64,000 nt of DNA from Gammaproteobacteria bacterium (GTDB lineage Bacteria; Pseudomonadota; Gammaproteobacteria; JAJPIJ01), in contig JAJVIQ010000017.1 of assembly GCA_022071965.1 (NCBI GenBank), positions 1-64,000 of the forward strand, written 5' to 3'. A program made the position numbers and the translations under genes. Positions 39,280 through 48,850 of the stretch are shown piece after piece (position 1 is the stretch's first letter; each line of letters begins with the position of its first letter). The notes beneath the pieces were generated by a model. That model searched no databases. It saw only the letters and a list, made by a program, of their open reading frames with translations, and was not told the origin of the DNA.

Positions 39280-39855
39280 GTGACCACGCTCTTCTCGACC
39301 ATCCTGGCGGCGGCGCTGGCGCAGAACCTCCTCCTGGACGGATTGCTGGGCCTGTGTCCGGCGCTGGCCTTGTCGCGCCGGCATGACGTCGCCGCCGGCA
39401 TGGCGCTGCTCACGCTGACGGCATTGCCGATCCTCATCCTGCTCGGCTACGCGATCCAGGTCGGCGTGCTGCGGCCGCTGGGCGCGGAGTCCCTGACGCT
39501 CATCGCGTGGGCCCTGCTGCTGACCACCCTGCCGGTGGCGGCCGCCACGCTGCTCGCGCGCTTTCGACCCGGCCTGCAGGCCCTGCTCGGCGCCTACCTG
39601 CCGTTCTTCGGCTTCAACTGCCTGGTGCTGGGCGGCGTACTGCTTACGACCGTACGCGCCGAGAGCCTCATCCAGGCCGTCGGTCTCGCCCTGGGCACGG
39701 CGGCCGGCTACGCCATCGTTCTGCTCATGCTCTCGGCGCTGCGCGAGCGGCTCGCGCTCACGCCGGTGCCGGCGGCGATGCGGGGCGGCGCCGCCACGCT
39801 CGTCACCCTGGGGCTGCTCGCGCTGGCGCTGATGGGGCTGCGCGGGATCGGCTGA
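39280..39855 (+). CDS. rnfA: RNF electron transport complex subunit A
   Basis: RnfA, 191 residues, six membrane helices, GTG start. It resembles RnfA rather than Rnf[14 protein letters not shown] near the N-terminus, [20 protein letters not shown] mid-protein and a C-terminus [20 protein letters not shown] followed by [12 protein letters not shown]. Two positions differ from the E. coli type: the NNF motif reads QNL and the TNC motif reads FNC, the Cys being kept. First gene of an operon with rnfB one base away. Confidence 0.9.
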   Translation: MTTLFSTILAAALAQNLLLDGLLGLCPALALSRRHDVAAGMALLTLTALPILILLGYAIQVGVLRPLGAESLTLIAWALLLTTLPVAAATLLARFRPGLQALLGAYLPFFGFNCLVLGGVLLTTVRAESLIQAVGLALGTAAGYAIVLLMLSALRERLALTPVPAAMRGGAATLVTLGLLALALMGLRGIG

Positions 39856-39856
39856 G

Positions 39857-40405
39857 ATGTTCACCGCCATCGCCATGGCCGTCCTGGTCCTAGGCGCGCT
39901 GATGGCTGCGCGTGTCCTGGTCGCCGCCTCCGCGTCACCGCCGCGCGGCTCGCACGGACTCGCCGCGGATATCGACCGTCTGCTTCCGCAGACGCAGTGC
40001 GGACGCTGTCTCCATGCGGGCTGCCGCCCGTATGCCGAGGCGATCGCGCGCGGGGCGGCGCGCATCAATCAATGTCCGCCGGGCGGCGAGGCGACGATAC
40101 GAAGGCTGGCGCAGTTGCTTGGTGTGGAGCCGCTCGCGCTGAACCCGCGACACGGCAGGCAGGCGCCCGCGAGCGTGGTGATCATCGATGAAGAGGCGTG
40201 CATCGGCTGCACCAGGTGCATACAGGCCTGTCCGGTCGACGCCATCGTCGGCGCGGCGCGGCAGATGCACACCGTGATCACCGCGGAGTGCACCGGTTGC
40301 GAGCTCTGCATACCACCATGCCCCGTCGACTGCATTGCCGTGGTCCCGGCGCCGGCCGCGCAGCACGCGTGGCAGTGGCCCGCTCCCGGCCGGGTGAGCG
40401 CATGA
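39857..40405 (+). CDS. rnfB: RNF complex iron-sulfur subunit B
   Basis: RnfB, 182 residues. An N-terminal membrane helix ([20 protein letters not shown]), the 4Fe-4S motif [17 protein letters not shown] with a later Cys, and two ferredoxin clusters [12 protein letters not shown] and [12 protein letters not shown]. It receives electrons within the RNF ferredoxin:NAD+ oxidoreductase. It overlaps rnfC by four bases (ATGA). Confidence 0.95.
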   Translation: MFTAIAMAVLVLGALMAARVLVAASASPPRGSHGLAADIDRLLPQTQCGRCLHAGCRPYAEAIARGAARINQCPPGGEATIRRLAQLLGVEPLALNPRHGRQAPASVVIIDEEACIGCTRCIQACPVDAIVGAARQMHTVITAECTGCELCIPPCPVDCIAVVPAPAAQHAWQWPAPGRVSA

Positions 40406-41958
40406 GCACGGTGCTGCGCGGTTTTCACGGCGGAGTGCGCCTGCCGCGCAGCAAGGAAACGCTGCAGGGCACCGGCAGTCGCAGCGTCGCGCTCCCGCCC
40501 CTGCTCATATATCCGTTGCAGGCGCACGTCGGGACGCCGGCGCGCCCCGTCGTCGGCGTCGGCCAGAAGGTCCGCCGGGACGAATTGCTTGCCGCGCCGA
40601 GCTCCTACGTCAGCCAGGCGATCCACGCGGGAACCTCCGGCGTCATCGTCGAGATCGCCGCGCGCGCCGTCATCCACCCCGGCGGGGTCACGGACACCTG
40701 CATCGTGCTGCGGGCCGACGGCGAGGATCGCCGGCTCACGCCCGCCCCGGCGCTGGACCTCGGGCGTGCCACGCCGGAGGGGCTGCTGGCGCGGATCGCC
40801 GAGGCCGGCATCGTCGGCATGGGCGGCGCAGGGTTTCCCAGCCACGTGAAGCTGCGCGAGGGCCTGCTCAACGCGGTGCGCCTGCTGATCATCAATGCCG
40901 TGGAGTGCGAGCCCTACATTGCCTGCGATGAATGCATGATCCGCGAACGCGCCGCGGACGTCTTGCTCGGGGCGCGCATCCTGAGGCAGGCGCTGCGCGC
41001 CTCGCAGTGCGTGATCGCCCTGGAGGATGACATGCAGCAGGCGCGGGCCGCGCTGTCGCGTCGCGACCTTGCCGGGGCGCAGATCGTGCGCGTGCCGGCC
41101 ATCTATCCCGCAGGCGGCGAGAGGCAGCTCATCCGGATGATCACCGGCGCCGAGGTGCCGGCGCACGGGCTGCCAATCGACGCCGGGGTGGTGATGCACA
41201 ACGCCGCTACCGCGGCGGCGGTCGCCGACGCCGTGGCCGGCGGATTGCCGTTGACCGAGAGACTCGTCACCGTCGCTGGGGCGGTGCGGACCCCGGCCAA
41301 CCTGCGCGTGCGCATCGGCACCCCGATCGCGCATCTGCTCGATGCCTGCGGGCGCTCCGCGGCCGATGCGCGGGTCATCGTCGGCGGTCCGATGATGGGC
41401 ACGCGGCTCATCGACGAACCGGCCCCGGTCGTGAAGACCACGAACTGCGTGCTGCGGCTTCCCGCCGCCGCCGAAGACTGCACCATGCCCTGCATACGAT
41501 GCGGCGACTGCGTGGAGGTCTGCCCGGCACAGTTGCAGCCGCAGGCGCTCTACGAACTCGCGCGCGCCGGGGATTGGGACGGTGCGAGCGATCTCCACCT
41601 CTTCGACTGCATCGAGTGCGGCGCCTGTGCCTACGTCTGCCCGAGCCGGCTGCCGCTGGTGCATTACTATCGCCACGCGAAGTCCGAGATCGAGGCGCTC
41701 GAGCTCGCGCAGCGGAGGGCGGCGGAGTTGAGGTCGCGGTACGAGGCGCGGTTGCGGCGGCTGGCGCAGGCGGGCGACGCAGCGGCGGAGGCGGAGGGGC
41801 AGGCAGGGTCGGACGTGGACGCGGCGCCGGCGCCCGCAGCCGTGCCCGATCGCGCGGCCATGCGGGCGGAGATCGCCGCTGCGGTCGCGCGCACGAAGGC
41901 GCGCAGGACGGCAAACACGCCGGCCGCGGCCGGCGAGGACGAGGACGGCGCGCGCTGA
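40402..41958 (+). CDS. rnfC: RNF complex NADH-binding subunit C
   Basis: RnfC, 518 residues. It opens with [12 protein letters not shown]; the NADH/FMN-binding core has [17 protein letters not shown] and [16 protein letters not shown]. Two 4Fe-4S motifs follow: [12 protein letters not shown] and [12 protein letters not shown]. The Ala/Glu-rich C-terminal tail (from about residue 430) is shorter than in E. coli RnfC. It lies between rnfB and rnfD with stop/start overlaps at both ends. Confidence 0.96.
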   Translation: MSTVLRGFHGGVRLPRSKETLQGTGSRSVALPPLLIYPLQAHVGTPARPVVGVGQKVRRDELLAAPSSYVSQAIHAGTSGVIVEIAARAVIHPGGVTDTCIVLRADGEDRRLTPAPALDLGRATPEGLLARIAEAGIVGMGGAGFPSHVKLREGLLNAVRLLIINAVECEPYIACDECMIRERAADVLLGARILRQALRASQCVIALEDDMQQARAALSRRDLAGAQIVRVPAIYPAGGERQLIRMITGAEVPAHGLPIDAGVVMHNAATAAAVADAVAGGLPLTERLVTVAGAVRTPANLRVRIGTPIAHLLDACGRSAADARVIVGGPMMGTRLIDEPAPVVKTTNCVLRLPAAAEDCTMPCIRCGDCVEVCPAQLQPQALYELARAGDWDGASDLHLFDCIECGACAYVCPSRLPLVHYYRHAKSEIEALELAQRRAAELRSRYEARLRRLAQAGDAAAEAEGQAGSDVDAAPAPAAVPDRAAMRAEIAAAVARTKARRTANTPAAAGEDEDGAR

Positions 41959-42980
41959 TGCAGCGCGATGCGGACGGCGTCGCCAGCTCTCCGCACATCC
42001 ACAGCGGCGCGAGCGTGGCTGGCGTCATGCGCCGGGTACTGGCCGCGCTCGCGCCCGGGGTGATGGTCTCGGCCTGGTTCCTCGGGCCCGGCGTGCTCCT
42101 CCAGATCGGCATCGCGACGGTCGCCGCGCTGGCTGCGGAGGCGGCCATGCTGTCGGTGCGCGGCCTCGCGATGCGTCCGTTCCTGTTCGACGGCACGGCG
42201 ATCGTGGCGGGCGTGCTGCTCGGACTGGCCATGCCGCCGCTCGCGCCGTGGTGGCTCGCGTCGCTGGCCGCGGTATTCGCGATGGTCGTGGTCAAGCACG
42301 CCCATGGCGGGGTCGGGCACAACCTCTTCAACCCGGCGATGGCGGGCTATGCGCTGCTGCTCGTGTGCTTTCCGTATGCGATGAAATCCTGGCCGGCGCC
42401 CGGCGCCGAGGCGTGGGCCGCCGACGTGCTCGGCGCGGTGTTCCTCGTGGATACCGCCAAGGTGGATGCGGTGAGCGGCGCGACCGCACTCTCCTTCGTG
42501 CGCGACGGCCTGCGGGGCATGAAGATGCTCGCGGAGCTGCGGCCGGGCGCGGGGGCAAGCCTCCTGGGCGGCGGCGCGGCGTGGGTGAATCTCGCCTTCC
42601 TGGGCGGCGGTCTCGCGCTGCTGGCGGCGCGGGTGATCCGCTGGCAGATCCCCGCGGGGTTCATCGCCGGCCTGCTCGCGGTCTCGCTGCTGCTGTACCT
42701 GGGCGACGCCCAGCGCCACGCCTCGCCGCTGTTTCACCTGATGGGCGGCGCGACCATGCTCGGCGCGTTCTTCATCGCCACGGATCCGGTCTCCTCGCCG
42801 GTAACCCCGCGCGGCCGCCTCGTGTTCGGATTGCTGGTCGGCGCCGTGGTCGTCCTCATACGCCGTTTCGGCCAATACCCCGATGGCGTGGCGTTCGCGG
42901 TGCTGTTGATGAACGCCGCCGCGCCGCTCATCGATCGCCACACGCGGCCGCGCGTGTACGGCGAGCGGGATACGCGATGA
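41958..42980 (+). CDS. rnfD: RNF complex subunit D
   Basis: RnfD, 340 residues, about nine membrane segments. Signatures: KHAHGGVGHNLFNPAMAGYA and the covalent-FMN threonine motif DAVSGATALSF, then ATDPVSSPVTPRGRLVFGLL near the C-terminus. Its ATG shares a base with the rnfC stop. It forms the membrane core with RnfA and RnfE in other species. Confidence 0.95.
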   Translation: MQRDADGVASSPHIHSGASVAGVMRRVLAALAPGVMVSAWFLGPGVLLQIGIATVAALAAEAAMLSVRGLAMRPFLFDGTAIVAGVLLGLAMPPLAPWWLASLAAVFAMVVVKHAHGGVGHNLFNPAMAGYALLLVCFPYAMKSWPAPGAEAWAADVLGAVFLVDTAKVDAVSGATALSFVRDGLRGMKMLAELRPGAGASLLGGGAAWVNLAFLGGGLALLAARVIRWQIPAGFIAGLLAVSLLLYLGDAQRHASPLFHLMGGATMLGAFFIATDPVSSPVTPRGRLVFGLLVGAVVVLIRRFGQYPDGVAFAVLLMNAAAPLIDRHTRPRVYGERDTR

Positions 42981-43600
42981 CCGCCCTCACGGCGCGCGCG
43001 GCCCCCTGGGTGCTCGCGACAGTGGTGCTCACCGCCGCTGCATTGGTGGTCGCGACGGATCACGGGTTGCAGCCAATCCGCGAGAAGGTGCGTGCAGACG
43101 CGGTGCGGGCGATGCTGTCGGAAGTGCCGATGCCGCCGTACGACAACGACCCCGCCACCGCGACGAGCGCCGTCATGCGTCACGAGGGCGCGAGTTACAT
43201 CGAGAGGATCTACCGCGCGCGCCGCGGCGGCGAGCCGGTCGGGGCGTGGCTGGTGGTGCGGGCGCCGGGCTACTCCGGCGAGATGCGCCTGCTGATCGGG
43301 GTGCGCGGCAATGGCATGGTCACCGCCGTGCGCCTGCTCTCGCAGCGCGAGACGCCCGGCTACGGCGATCGCATCGCCGGCAGCGAGGCGGCGTGGTTGG
43401 GGGGATTCGAGGGGCGGGCGCTCGACAATCCATTGCGGCGTCTCTGGAGCGTCAGCAGCGAGGGCGGGGCGTTCGATGCCGTGAGCGGCGCCACCATCAC
43501 CTCGCGCGGCGTGGTGCACGCCGTGCGCGATGCGCTCGCGTGGTATGCCGGCAGCGAGGTGGCCGCGCCGCAGCCGCCGGTGGCGGCGCCGGCGCCGTAG
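42977..43600 (+). CDS. rnfG: RNF complex subunit G
   Basis: RnfG, 207 residues. One N-terminal membrane helix (WVLATVVLTAAALVVATDHG) and a periplasmic FMN-binding domain with ETPGYGDRIAGSE and the covalent flavin motif DAVSGATITSRGVV. Overlaps rnfD by four bases. It is the last gene of the cluster; a convergent gene follows where rnfE would be expected. Confidence 0.95.
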   Translation: MTALTARAAPWVLATVVLTAAALVVATDHGLQPIREKVRADAVRAMLSEVPMPPYDNDPATATSAVMRHEGASYIERIYRARRGGEPVGAWLVVRAPGYSGEMRLLIGVRGNGMVTAVRLLSQRETPGYGDRIAGSEAAWLGGFEGRALDNPLRRLWSVSSEGGAFDAVSGATITSRGVVHAVRDALAWYAGSEVAAPQPPVAAPAP

Positions 43601-43626
43601 CGGAGCCCGCGCACGGAATTTTCATC

Positions 43627-43659
43627 ATGCCGATGGCACGCCCATGCGTGCGACGGCAT
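43627..43659. terminator. Hairpin between convergent rnfG and TPM genes
   Basis: A two-part stem: ATGCCG/CGGCAT outside and GCACGC/GCGTGC inside, with a small internal loop and a four-base loop CCAT. It lies between the rnfG stop and the end of the convergent TPM gene, whose stop touches its edge. No T-run follows on either strand. A bidirectional terminator is plausible from the position. Confidence 0.4.
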
Positions 43660-44159
43660 CAGCGGACGTAGGGACGATCCGGCAGTTCGTTGGGATTCTC
43701 ACCATCAGCCGGGAAGTGCCGGGCAAGCAGCCGCGACACCTCCTCGATGGCCGCCAGCGAGCCCCTGAGGTACTCGCCGCGCGCGTATGCCTGTTGCAGT
43801 CCATCGCACACCTTCTGCCACAGTGCATCATCGACGTGCCGCGCGAGGCCGCGATCGGCCACGATCTCCACATCCCGGTCGGCGAGCAACGCATAGATGA
43901 GTACCCCGTTGTTGTACTCGGTGTCCCAGACGTGCAGCTCGGCGAAAACCTCCATGCCGCGCTCGCGCGCCGACTCGCCGCGCCAGAGCGCGCCGGGTTC
44001 CAGCGCGCTCTCCACGGCGAAGCGGATCTCGCCGAAATGGGCGCGCTCGGCGGTCCTGATCGCCTGTTCGATCGCGTTCAGGGTCTCCGGCGGAAACGCG
44101 TGCCGGAGGCGCGTGTGCGGAAATGACAGGTGTCGCAACAGCCGCCCCAGCATCACCAT
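43659..44159 (-). CDS. TPM domain protein
   Basis: About 166 residues from the first of two closely spaced ATGs at the end of the upstream TPM gene (the second is at 44153, touching that gene's stop). RLRHAFPPETLNAIEQAI begins a TPM (DUF477) domain; HVWDTEYNNGVLIYALLADR and VEIVADRGLARHV complete it. Family members act as acid phosphatases or bind metals; the function here is unknown. It overlaps the preceding gene by a few bases, so the two are one unit with lemA. Confidence 0.85.
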   Translation of the reverse strand: MVMLGRLLRHLSFPHTRLRHAFPPETLNAIEQAIRTAERAHFGEIRFAVESALEPGALWRGESARERGMEVFAELHVWDTEYNNGVLIYALLADRDVEIVADRGLARHVDDALWQKVCDGLQQAYARGEYLRGSLAAIEEVSRLLARHFPADGENPNELPDRPYVR

Positions 44160-45037
44160 CGTCCCGAGGCACCGCCGCCGCCGAAGGATCCGCCGCCTCC
44201 GCTGAAGCCGCCACCTCCGCTCCAGCCCCCTCCACCACCCCAGCCCCCACCCCAATCGGTATAGCGGCCGCGGTTGCTCCAGCGCCGGCGCCCGCCGAAA
44301 CCCATGTCCGAGAACAGCAGGGAAAAGACGCAGGCCATCACGCCCGCGGCCAGTGCGACACCGATGACGGCCGCAATCAGCCAGACGAAAAAGCCCGTCA
44401 GGCCGCCGGTCGCCAACGACCCCGGCACGCGGCCGAACAGCCGGCGCAGCAGCGGCCCTGCGGTGACGGCGAGCACGATGGCGATCGGGATGAATGCCGG
44501 CCAGGGCGATTCGTTGGCGTAGCGCTGGCGATCCGGCTCAGGCAGGGGTTCGCCGTCGACGGTTCTTATCAGACGGTCCACACCCGCGTCGATCCCGGCG
44601 TAAAAGCTGCCGTGCTTGAACAGGGGTACGATCACCTCGCGGATCACGCGCGAGGCGATGGCGTCGTTCACGGCGCCCTCGAGACCGTAGCCGACCTCGA
44701 TGCGCAGCGCGCGATCCTCCTTCGCCACCAGCAGCAGGATGCCGTCGTCCACACCCTTGCGGCCGAGCTTCCACTGCTCCGCCACGCGCAGGGCGTACTG
44801 CTCGACGGTCTCCGGTTCAGTGGTCGGTACGATGAGAACGGCGATCTGGCTGCCCTTGCGCGATTCGAAGTCGGCGAGCTTCCGTTCGAGGGCCCCGGTC
44901 TCCGAGGCGCTCAGCGTGCCGGTCTGATCGATGACGCGCGCGGTCAGCGGCGGCACCGGCACCTCCGCCGGCGCGGCGCCTGCGGAAAGGAGCAGGATGG
45001 CGCTGATCCATCGCAGCGCCACGGCCAGGGGTCTCAC
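44153..45037 (-). CDS. Secreted TPM domain protein with Gly-rich tail (YgcG-like)
   Basis: 294 residues, GTG start inside a GTGA overlap with the lemA stop. It has a signal peptide (LRWISAILLLSAGAAPA), a TPM domain (LTARVIDQTGTLSASETGAL, QIAVLIVPTTEPETVEQYAL, DDGILLLVAKEDRALRIEVG, GLEGAVNDAIASRVI), two later membrane segments and a Gly/Ser/Trp-rich tail. The layout matches YgcG-type membrane proteins that sit beside LemA. The operon lemA-tpm-tpm is common in Proteobacteria. Confidence 0.88.
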   Translation of the reverse strand: MRPLAVALRWISAILLLSAGAAPAEVPVPPLTARVIDQTGTLSASETGALERKLADFESRKGSQIAVLIVPTTEPETVEQYALRVAEQWKLGRKGVDDGILLLVAKEDRALRIEVGYGLEGAVNDAIASRVIREVIVPLFKHGSFYAGIDAGVDRLIRTVDGEPLPEPDRQRYANESPWPAFIPIAIVLAVTAGPLLRRLFGRVPGSLATGGLTGFFVWLIAAVIGVALAAGVMACVFSLLFSDMGFGGRRRWSNRGRYTDWGGGWGGGGGWSGGGGFSGGGGSFGGGGASGRW

Positions 45038-45690
45038 TGGGCCGGCGCGGGCGCCGGGAGAGCCGCCGGCGCCTCGACCGGGGCGGGCGTGGGGGCGGCC
45101 ACGCCGGTGCCGAAGTCCACCTTCGGGGCCTGGGAGATCTCCGTCTCGTTGCCGACCGTGAAGTTCGGCTTCACCTTCATGCCGAAGAGCATCGCGGTGA
45201 GGTTGACGGGGAACTGCCGCACGGTGGTGTTGTACGCCTGCACGGCTTCGATGTAGCGCTTGCGGGCGACGGCGATGCGATTCTCGGTGCCCTCGAGCTG
45301 GGCCTGCAGGTCCTGGAACAGCGCGTCGGACTTGAGCTGCGGGTAGTTTTCGGTCACCACCAGCAGGCGCGACAGCGCGCTGGTCAACTCGCCCTGCGCC
45401 TGCTGGAACTGCGCGAAGGCTCCCTCGTCGTTCAGCAGCTCCGGTGTCGCCTGGATGCTGCCGACCCTGGCGCGCGCCTCGGTGACGCGGATGAGCACGT
45501 CTTTTTCCTGCGCCGCGTAGCCCTTCACCGCATTGACCAGGTTTGGGATGAGGTCGGCCCGCCGCTGGTACTGATTGACCACCTCGGACCACGCACTCTT
45601 CACTCCCTCGTCCATCGACTGCAGCCTGTTATAACCGCAGCCGCCGAGCAGCGTCGCGAGCGCGAACGTCATCAATATGCGAACTCTCAT
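45034..45690 (-). CDS. lemA: LemA family lipoprotein
   Basis: LemA, 218 residues. Lipobox ending at Cys18 (ATLLGGC), then YNRLQSMDEGVKSAWSEVVN, QYQRRADLIPNLVNAVKGYA, a helical bundle and AYNTTVRQFPVNLTAMLFG. The tail after about residue 180 is Pro/Ala-rich. The start is the ATG after a GGAGGAG ribosome-binding site; upstream in-frame codons give no signal peptide. First gene of the lemA-tpm-tpm operon. Confidence 0.92.
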   Translation of the reverse strand: MRVRILMTFALATLLGGCGYNRLQSMDEGVKSAWSEVVNQYQRRADLIPNLVNAVKGYAAQEKDVLIRVTEARARVGSIQATPELLNDEGAFAQFQQAQGELTSALSRLLVVTENYPQLKSDALFQDLQAQLEGTENRIAVARKRYIEAVQAYNTTVRQFPVNLTAMLFGMKVKPNFTVGNETEISQAPKVDFGTGVAAPTPAPVEAPAALPAPAPAQ

Positions 45691-45793
45691 CGCCGATCTC
45701 CTCCTGCCATGGTTGATGCGTGGCTGCGCACGAATATAAGGATGCCACCCCGCCGCCACAAGGGGGCTTGGATCGGCGGGCTGGCCGCGGGGC

Positions 45794-47179
45794 TCAGGGG
45801 AGCTGCTGCAGCAGCTTCTCCTGCAGCGCATGCAGCGCCGCCGCACGTTCGGCCTCCGGGGCGCCAGGGCCGCGGGCGATCAGTGTGGACCACTCGGGAT
45901 GATGACGCGCGCGTCGTAGCGCCGCCGGCAGATCCGCGCCCGGCCACGGCGCGCGTGCCGCATCGCCCTTCAGCTCGACCTGACTCAGGCTGGCATGACC
46001 ACGCCGCAGCAGGGCGTCGATCAACTGCAACTCGCGCGCGGCCAGCACCCGCAGCGTGTTCTCGTCCACGCGCAGATCGACGTAGCCGCGCAGGCGATCC
46101 AGCAGCTTGCGGCCGAATCGATCGACGGTGCTCCACAGCGCGCCGATGGTGGCCCCCAGCGTGGCGGCCATGCCCAGGCTCAGTCCGCCGGCGATGACGT
46201 CGATGCCCGCGCCGACCGCGGCCCCCTTGACCGCGCCGGTGCCCGCGGACAGACCGAAGCGTCGTAGCGTCTCCGGCGCGAACAGGTCCATCTGCCAGCG
46301 GCCGTGCTCGATGGCGAGCCGCTCGGCGACCACGTCTTCCGAGCGAAACGCGAACAACTCCATGAGCTGCCGGATGCACCGTTCCTCGCGCTCGCGCACG
46401 CGCTCCTGCAGCCAGGTGCTCGCGGAGCTCATCTCGGCGGCATTCCCTTCCCGCACGCGGCGGGCGGCGCCCGCCGCGTCGATGAGCAGGTCGGCCACGG
46501 TGGCGGCCGCCGAACGCCTCAAGGCCTGCCAGGCCGCCTCGCGCTCCTCGATGAGCTGCTGCAACAGATCGTATTGCGGCGCCAGCATCGCCTGTACGGC
46601 CTCGTAAAGCCGGCGTTCGTCGGCGGGGTCGAACAGCACGGTGTCGAAGGCCACCACCGCGTGCAGGCCGATGCGTGCGAGGTGCTCGCGCCAGGCGCTC
46701 TCCCTGGATTCCGCGCTGCCGGTGAAATTCAGCACCGGGATCAGAGGCCGCGCGGCCAGGCCGAGCACCATGAGCTCGTCGCGGTGCCTGCCGAGCATGG
46801 GCTCGCGCGCGTCGATCACGTAGAGCAGCACGTCGCTGCCCAGCACCTGCCGCAGCACCTTCGCCTCCTGCTCGAGCTCGCCGCGCGCCGCGGCGCTGTC
46901 GAGAAACGATCGTATGCGGTCGATGCCGTCGCCGCGTTCGCGGTATTCCCCGAGCAGCGCCAGCAGCGTGGTGGAGTCCTCGAGGCCGGGCGTGTCGTAC
47001 AGGTCCACTCGCGCCCTGCCGCCGACCATGAGGCTGGTGGCCTCCACGTGGCGCGTCGTGCCCGGCCTGGCGGAGATCTCCCCGAAGGCGACGTCACGCG
47101 TCAGCGTGCGCAGCAACGAGGTCTTCCCCGTATTGGTGTGGCCGACGATGGCCATGCGCAGCCCGGTCTCGCCGTTCAT
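45794..47179 (-). CDS. GTPase with C-terminal DUF3482
   Basis: 461 residues. G1 GHTNTGKTS at residues 13-21, G3 DLYDTPGLED, and a later VLNFTGS in the G4 place. The C-terminal half carries a long helical region and a hydrophobic glycine-rich segment (GAVKGAAVGAGIDVIAGGLS) typical of DUF3482. It probably works at the membrane with the DUF2868 protein encoded upstream, whose end it overlaps by four bases. Cellular role unknown. Confidence 0.88.
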   Translation of the reverse strand: MNGETGLRMAIVGHTNTGKTSLLRTLTRDVAFGEISARPGTTRHVEATSLMVGGRARVDLYDTPGLEDSTTLLALLGEYRERGDGIDRIRSFLDSAAARGELEQEAKVLRQVLGSDVLLYVIDAREPMLGRHRDELMVLGLAARPLIPVLNFTGSAESRESAWREHLARIGLHAVVAFDTVLFDPADERRLYEAVQAMLAPQYDLLQQLIEEREAAWQALRRSAAATVADLLIDAAGAARRVREGNAAEMSSASTWLQERVREREERCIRQLMELFAFRSEDVVAERLAIEHGRWQMDLFAPETLRRFGLSAGTGAVKGAAVGAGIDVIAGGLSLGMAATLGATIGALWSTVDRFGRKLLDRLRGYVDLRVDENTLRVLAARELQLIDALLRRGHASLSQVELKGDAARAPWPGADLPAALRRARHHPEWSTLIARGPGAPEAERAAALHALQEKLLQQLP

Positions 47180-48693
47180 GCCGGCCCTCCCGCACCGTGC
47201 CGGTCGTCGCGGGCAAGCAGGAACTCGCGCAGCTCCTCGGCATCGTCGAGGTCGAGCACCAGTATGTGAGCCGCGTCGAAGCCGGTGGCGATGGCGATCC
47301 GGCGCCAGTCGCCCTCCCGCTCCCGGCAGGCCGTCTCGCCCAGGCGCACTGCCGTGCGCGCCCGTTGCGTCAGCAGCAATGCGATCGGTCCGTGATGCGC
47401 GGCGCGGCAGTCGCGCAGCACCCTGGCCATCCCACGGTCGGGCGATGCGGTGAGCGAGCAGACCACCAGCAGCGACAGCGGGTGGTCCTGCAGTGCCCTC
47501 AGGCGCTGCAGCGCGCAGTCCAGGGCCGCGCGTTCGACGGCGATCCCGAGATCCTGCGCACCGATGGCGAGCGCGGGCGGCCAGCCGGTGCCCGGCGGAT
47601 CGATCTCGATGCCGAGCACGGCCGTCTCGCGGGCCGCGGGCAGCCGGCCCGCGCGGAGTTCCCCGTCCCGGCGGGCCGCGGCGCCGATGTCGGCATCCAC
47701 GACGCCAATCCGGCGGCTGGCCGGCATCAGCCGCGGGCGCAACCGCGCGTAGCCGGGCAGTTCCAGGTCCAGCCGATAGCGACCGCGGCTCCGCCCGAGC
47801 ATCAACAGCGAAAACGCGAGCAGCGCGATGCGCGGCAGCATGCCGTAGGCGATGAGGCTGCCGATCAGCAGCGTGGACCAGCCGCGGCGCGCGCCGGGCG
47901 GCGGTGCGCGCTCCGCGGCGCGTCGACTGGCGAGGATCGTCTCTCGATCGAGTGAGCCCAGGCCCAGTCGGGCCGGAAGGTCCTGCAGCCTCTCGGTGAG
48001 CTTTATGAAGCCCTCGTCGGGCAGGATGGTGGTCTCCCAGACGAAGTCGAACTGCCGCGCACTCAGCATCAGCAGCGTCACGGCGAGCATGCCGCCGAGG
48101 GCGGCCAGCCAGAAGGCGTGCAGCAGGGCGCTCAGCCCCCAGCGGCCGAGGACGCCGCTGCCGATGATGCCCATCCAGGCCGAATACGCGCTGCGCTGCA
48201 CGTTGCCGGAGACCGCGGAGGCGAGCATGCGCGCGAGGGCCTCGAACGGCGCCCGCAGCGGCGTTGGCGGGACGTTGCTGCCGGAGAAGGAGAACAGCAG
48301 GGAGACGAACCACATAAGCAGGGCAACGCTATGCACTCCGAGCAGCGCCACCAGCACCCAGTAGAAGTTCACGAGGCCGGCGTGGTCGGCGTTCAGGGTG
48401 GAGCGCGCCGCCACGGCCCCGATCACGCCGCCGATCGCGATCAACGTCCAGGCGGCGCGCCGGATCGCCTGCTGCAGACCATGCAGCGCGCGCGGCAGGT
48501 CGGCGCTCAGTGCCAGCGCCTGGGCACGATTCAGCACCCGGGTCTCGAAGTCGCCGCCCTGCGCGACGGCCGCGAGTTCGGCGTGGGTGGTGTCCACCGG
48601 GCCGCCGCCGGTTTCCTCGATCCGCCTCCACGCCTCGGCGAGCAGCCGGCGCTGAAACGGCGTGATCACGCGTGGGGAGGAGACCTCGGCCAT
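47176..48693 (-). CDS. DUF2868 membrane protein
   Basis: 505 residues, five or so membrane helices in the first 300 residues (for example LVNFYWVLVALLGVHSVALL and LLHAFWLAALGGMLAVTLLM), then a soluble C-terminal domain with LSLLVVCSLTASPDRGMARV and VLDLDDAEELREFLLARD. It matches DUF2868, a family encoded next to DUF3482 GTPases. The paired overlap points to one complex. Confidence 0.87.
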   Translation of the reverse strand: MAEVSSPRVITPFQRRLLAEAWRRIEETGGGPVDTTHAELAAVAQGGDFETRVLNRAQALALSADLPRALHGLQQAIRRAAWTLIAIGGVIGAVAARSTLNADHAGLVNFYWVLVALLGVHSVALLMWFVSLLFSFSGSNVPPTPLRAPFEALARMLASAVSGNVQRSAYSAWMGIIGSGVLGRWGLSALLHAFWLAALGGMLAVTLLMLSARQFDFVWETTILPDEGFIKLTERLQDLPARLGLGSLDRETILASRRAAERAPPPGARRGWSTLLIGSLIAYGMLPRIALLAFSLLMLGRSRGRYRLDLELPGYARLRPRLMPASRRIGVVDADIGAAARRDGELRAGRLPAARETAVLGIEIDPPGTGWPPALAIGAQDLGIAVERAALDCALQRLRALQDHPLSLLVVCSLTASPDRGMARVLRDCRAAHHGPIALLLTQRARTAVRLGETACREREGDWRRIAIATGFDAAHILVLDLDDAEELREFLLARDDRHGAGGPA

Positions 48694-48850
48694 GGCCCTG
48701 GCAGTTTACTGAAATCGATCGCTTCAGACGGCGTTGAGCGGATTGAGCGCGGCGCGAGGGGGCGGCCCCGCTCTCCGGGCGAGGCGAAGATTGGCAACGG
48801 CTGCGAAACGACGGCCTGGCCCACGACGCGGGACAGGACCCGGAGCAGGT

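Noticed and set aside
38005-40068. A 687-codon minus-strand frame over YheU, DUF533 and rnfA
   Set aside because: Runs through three well-supported genes on both strands and shows low-complexity composition only.
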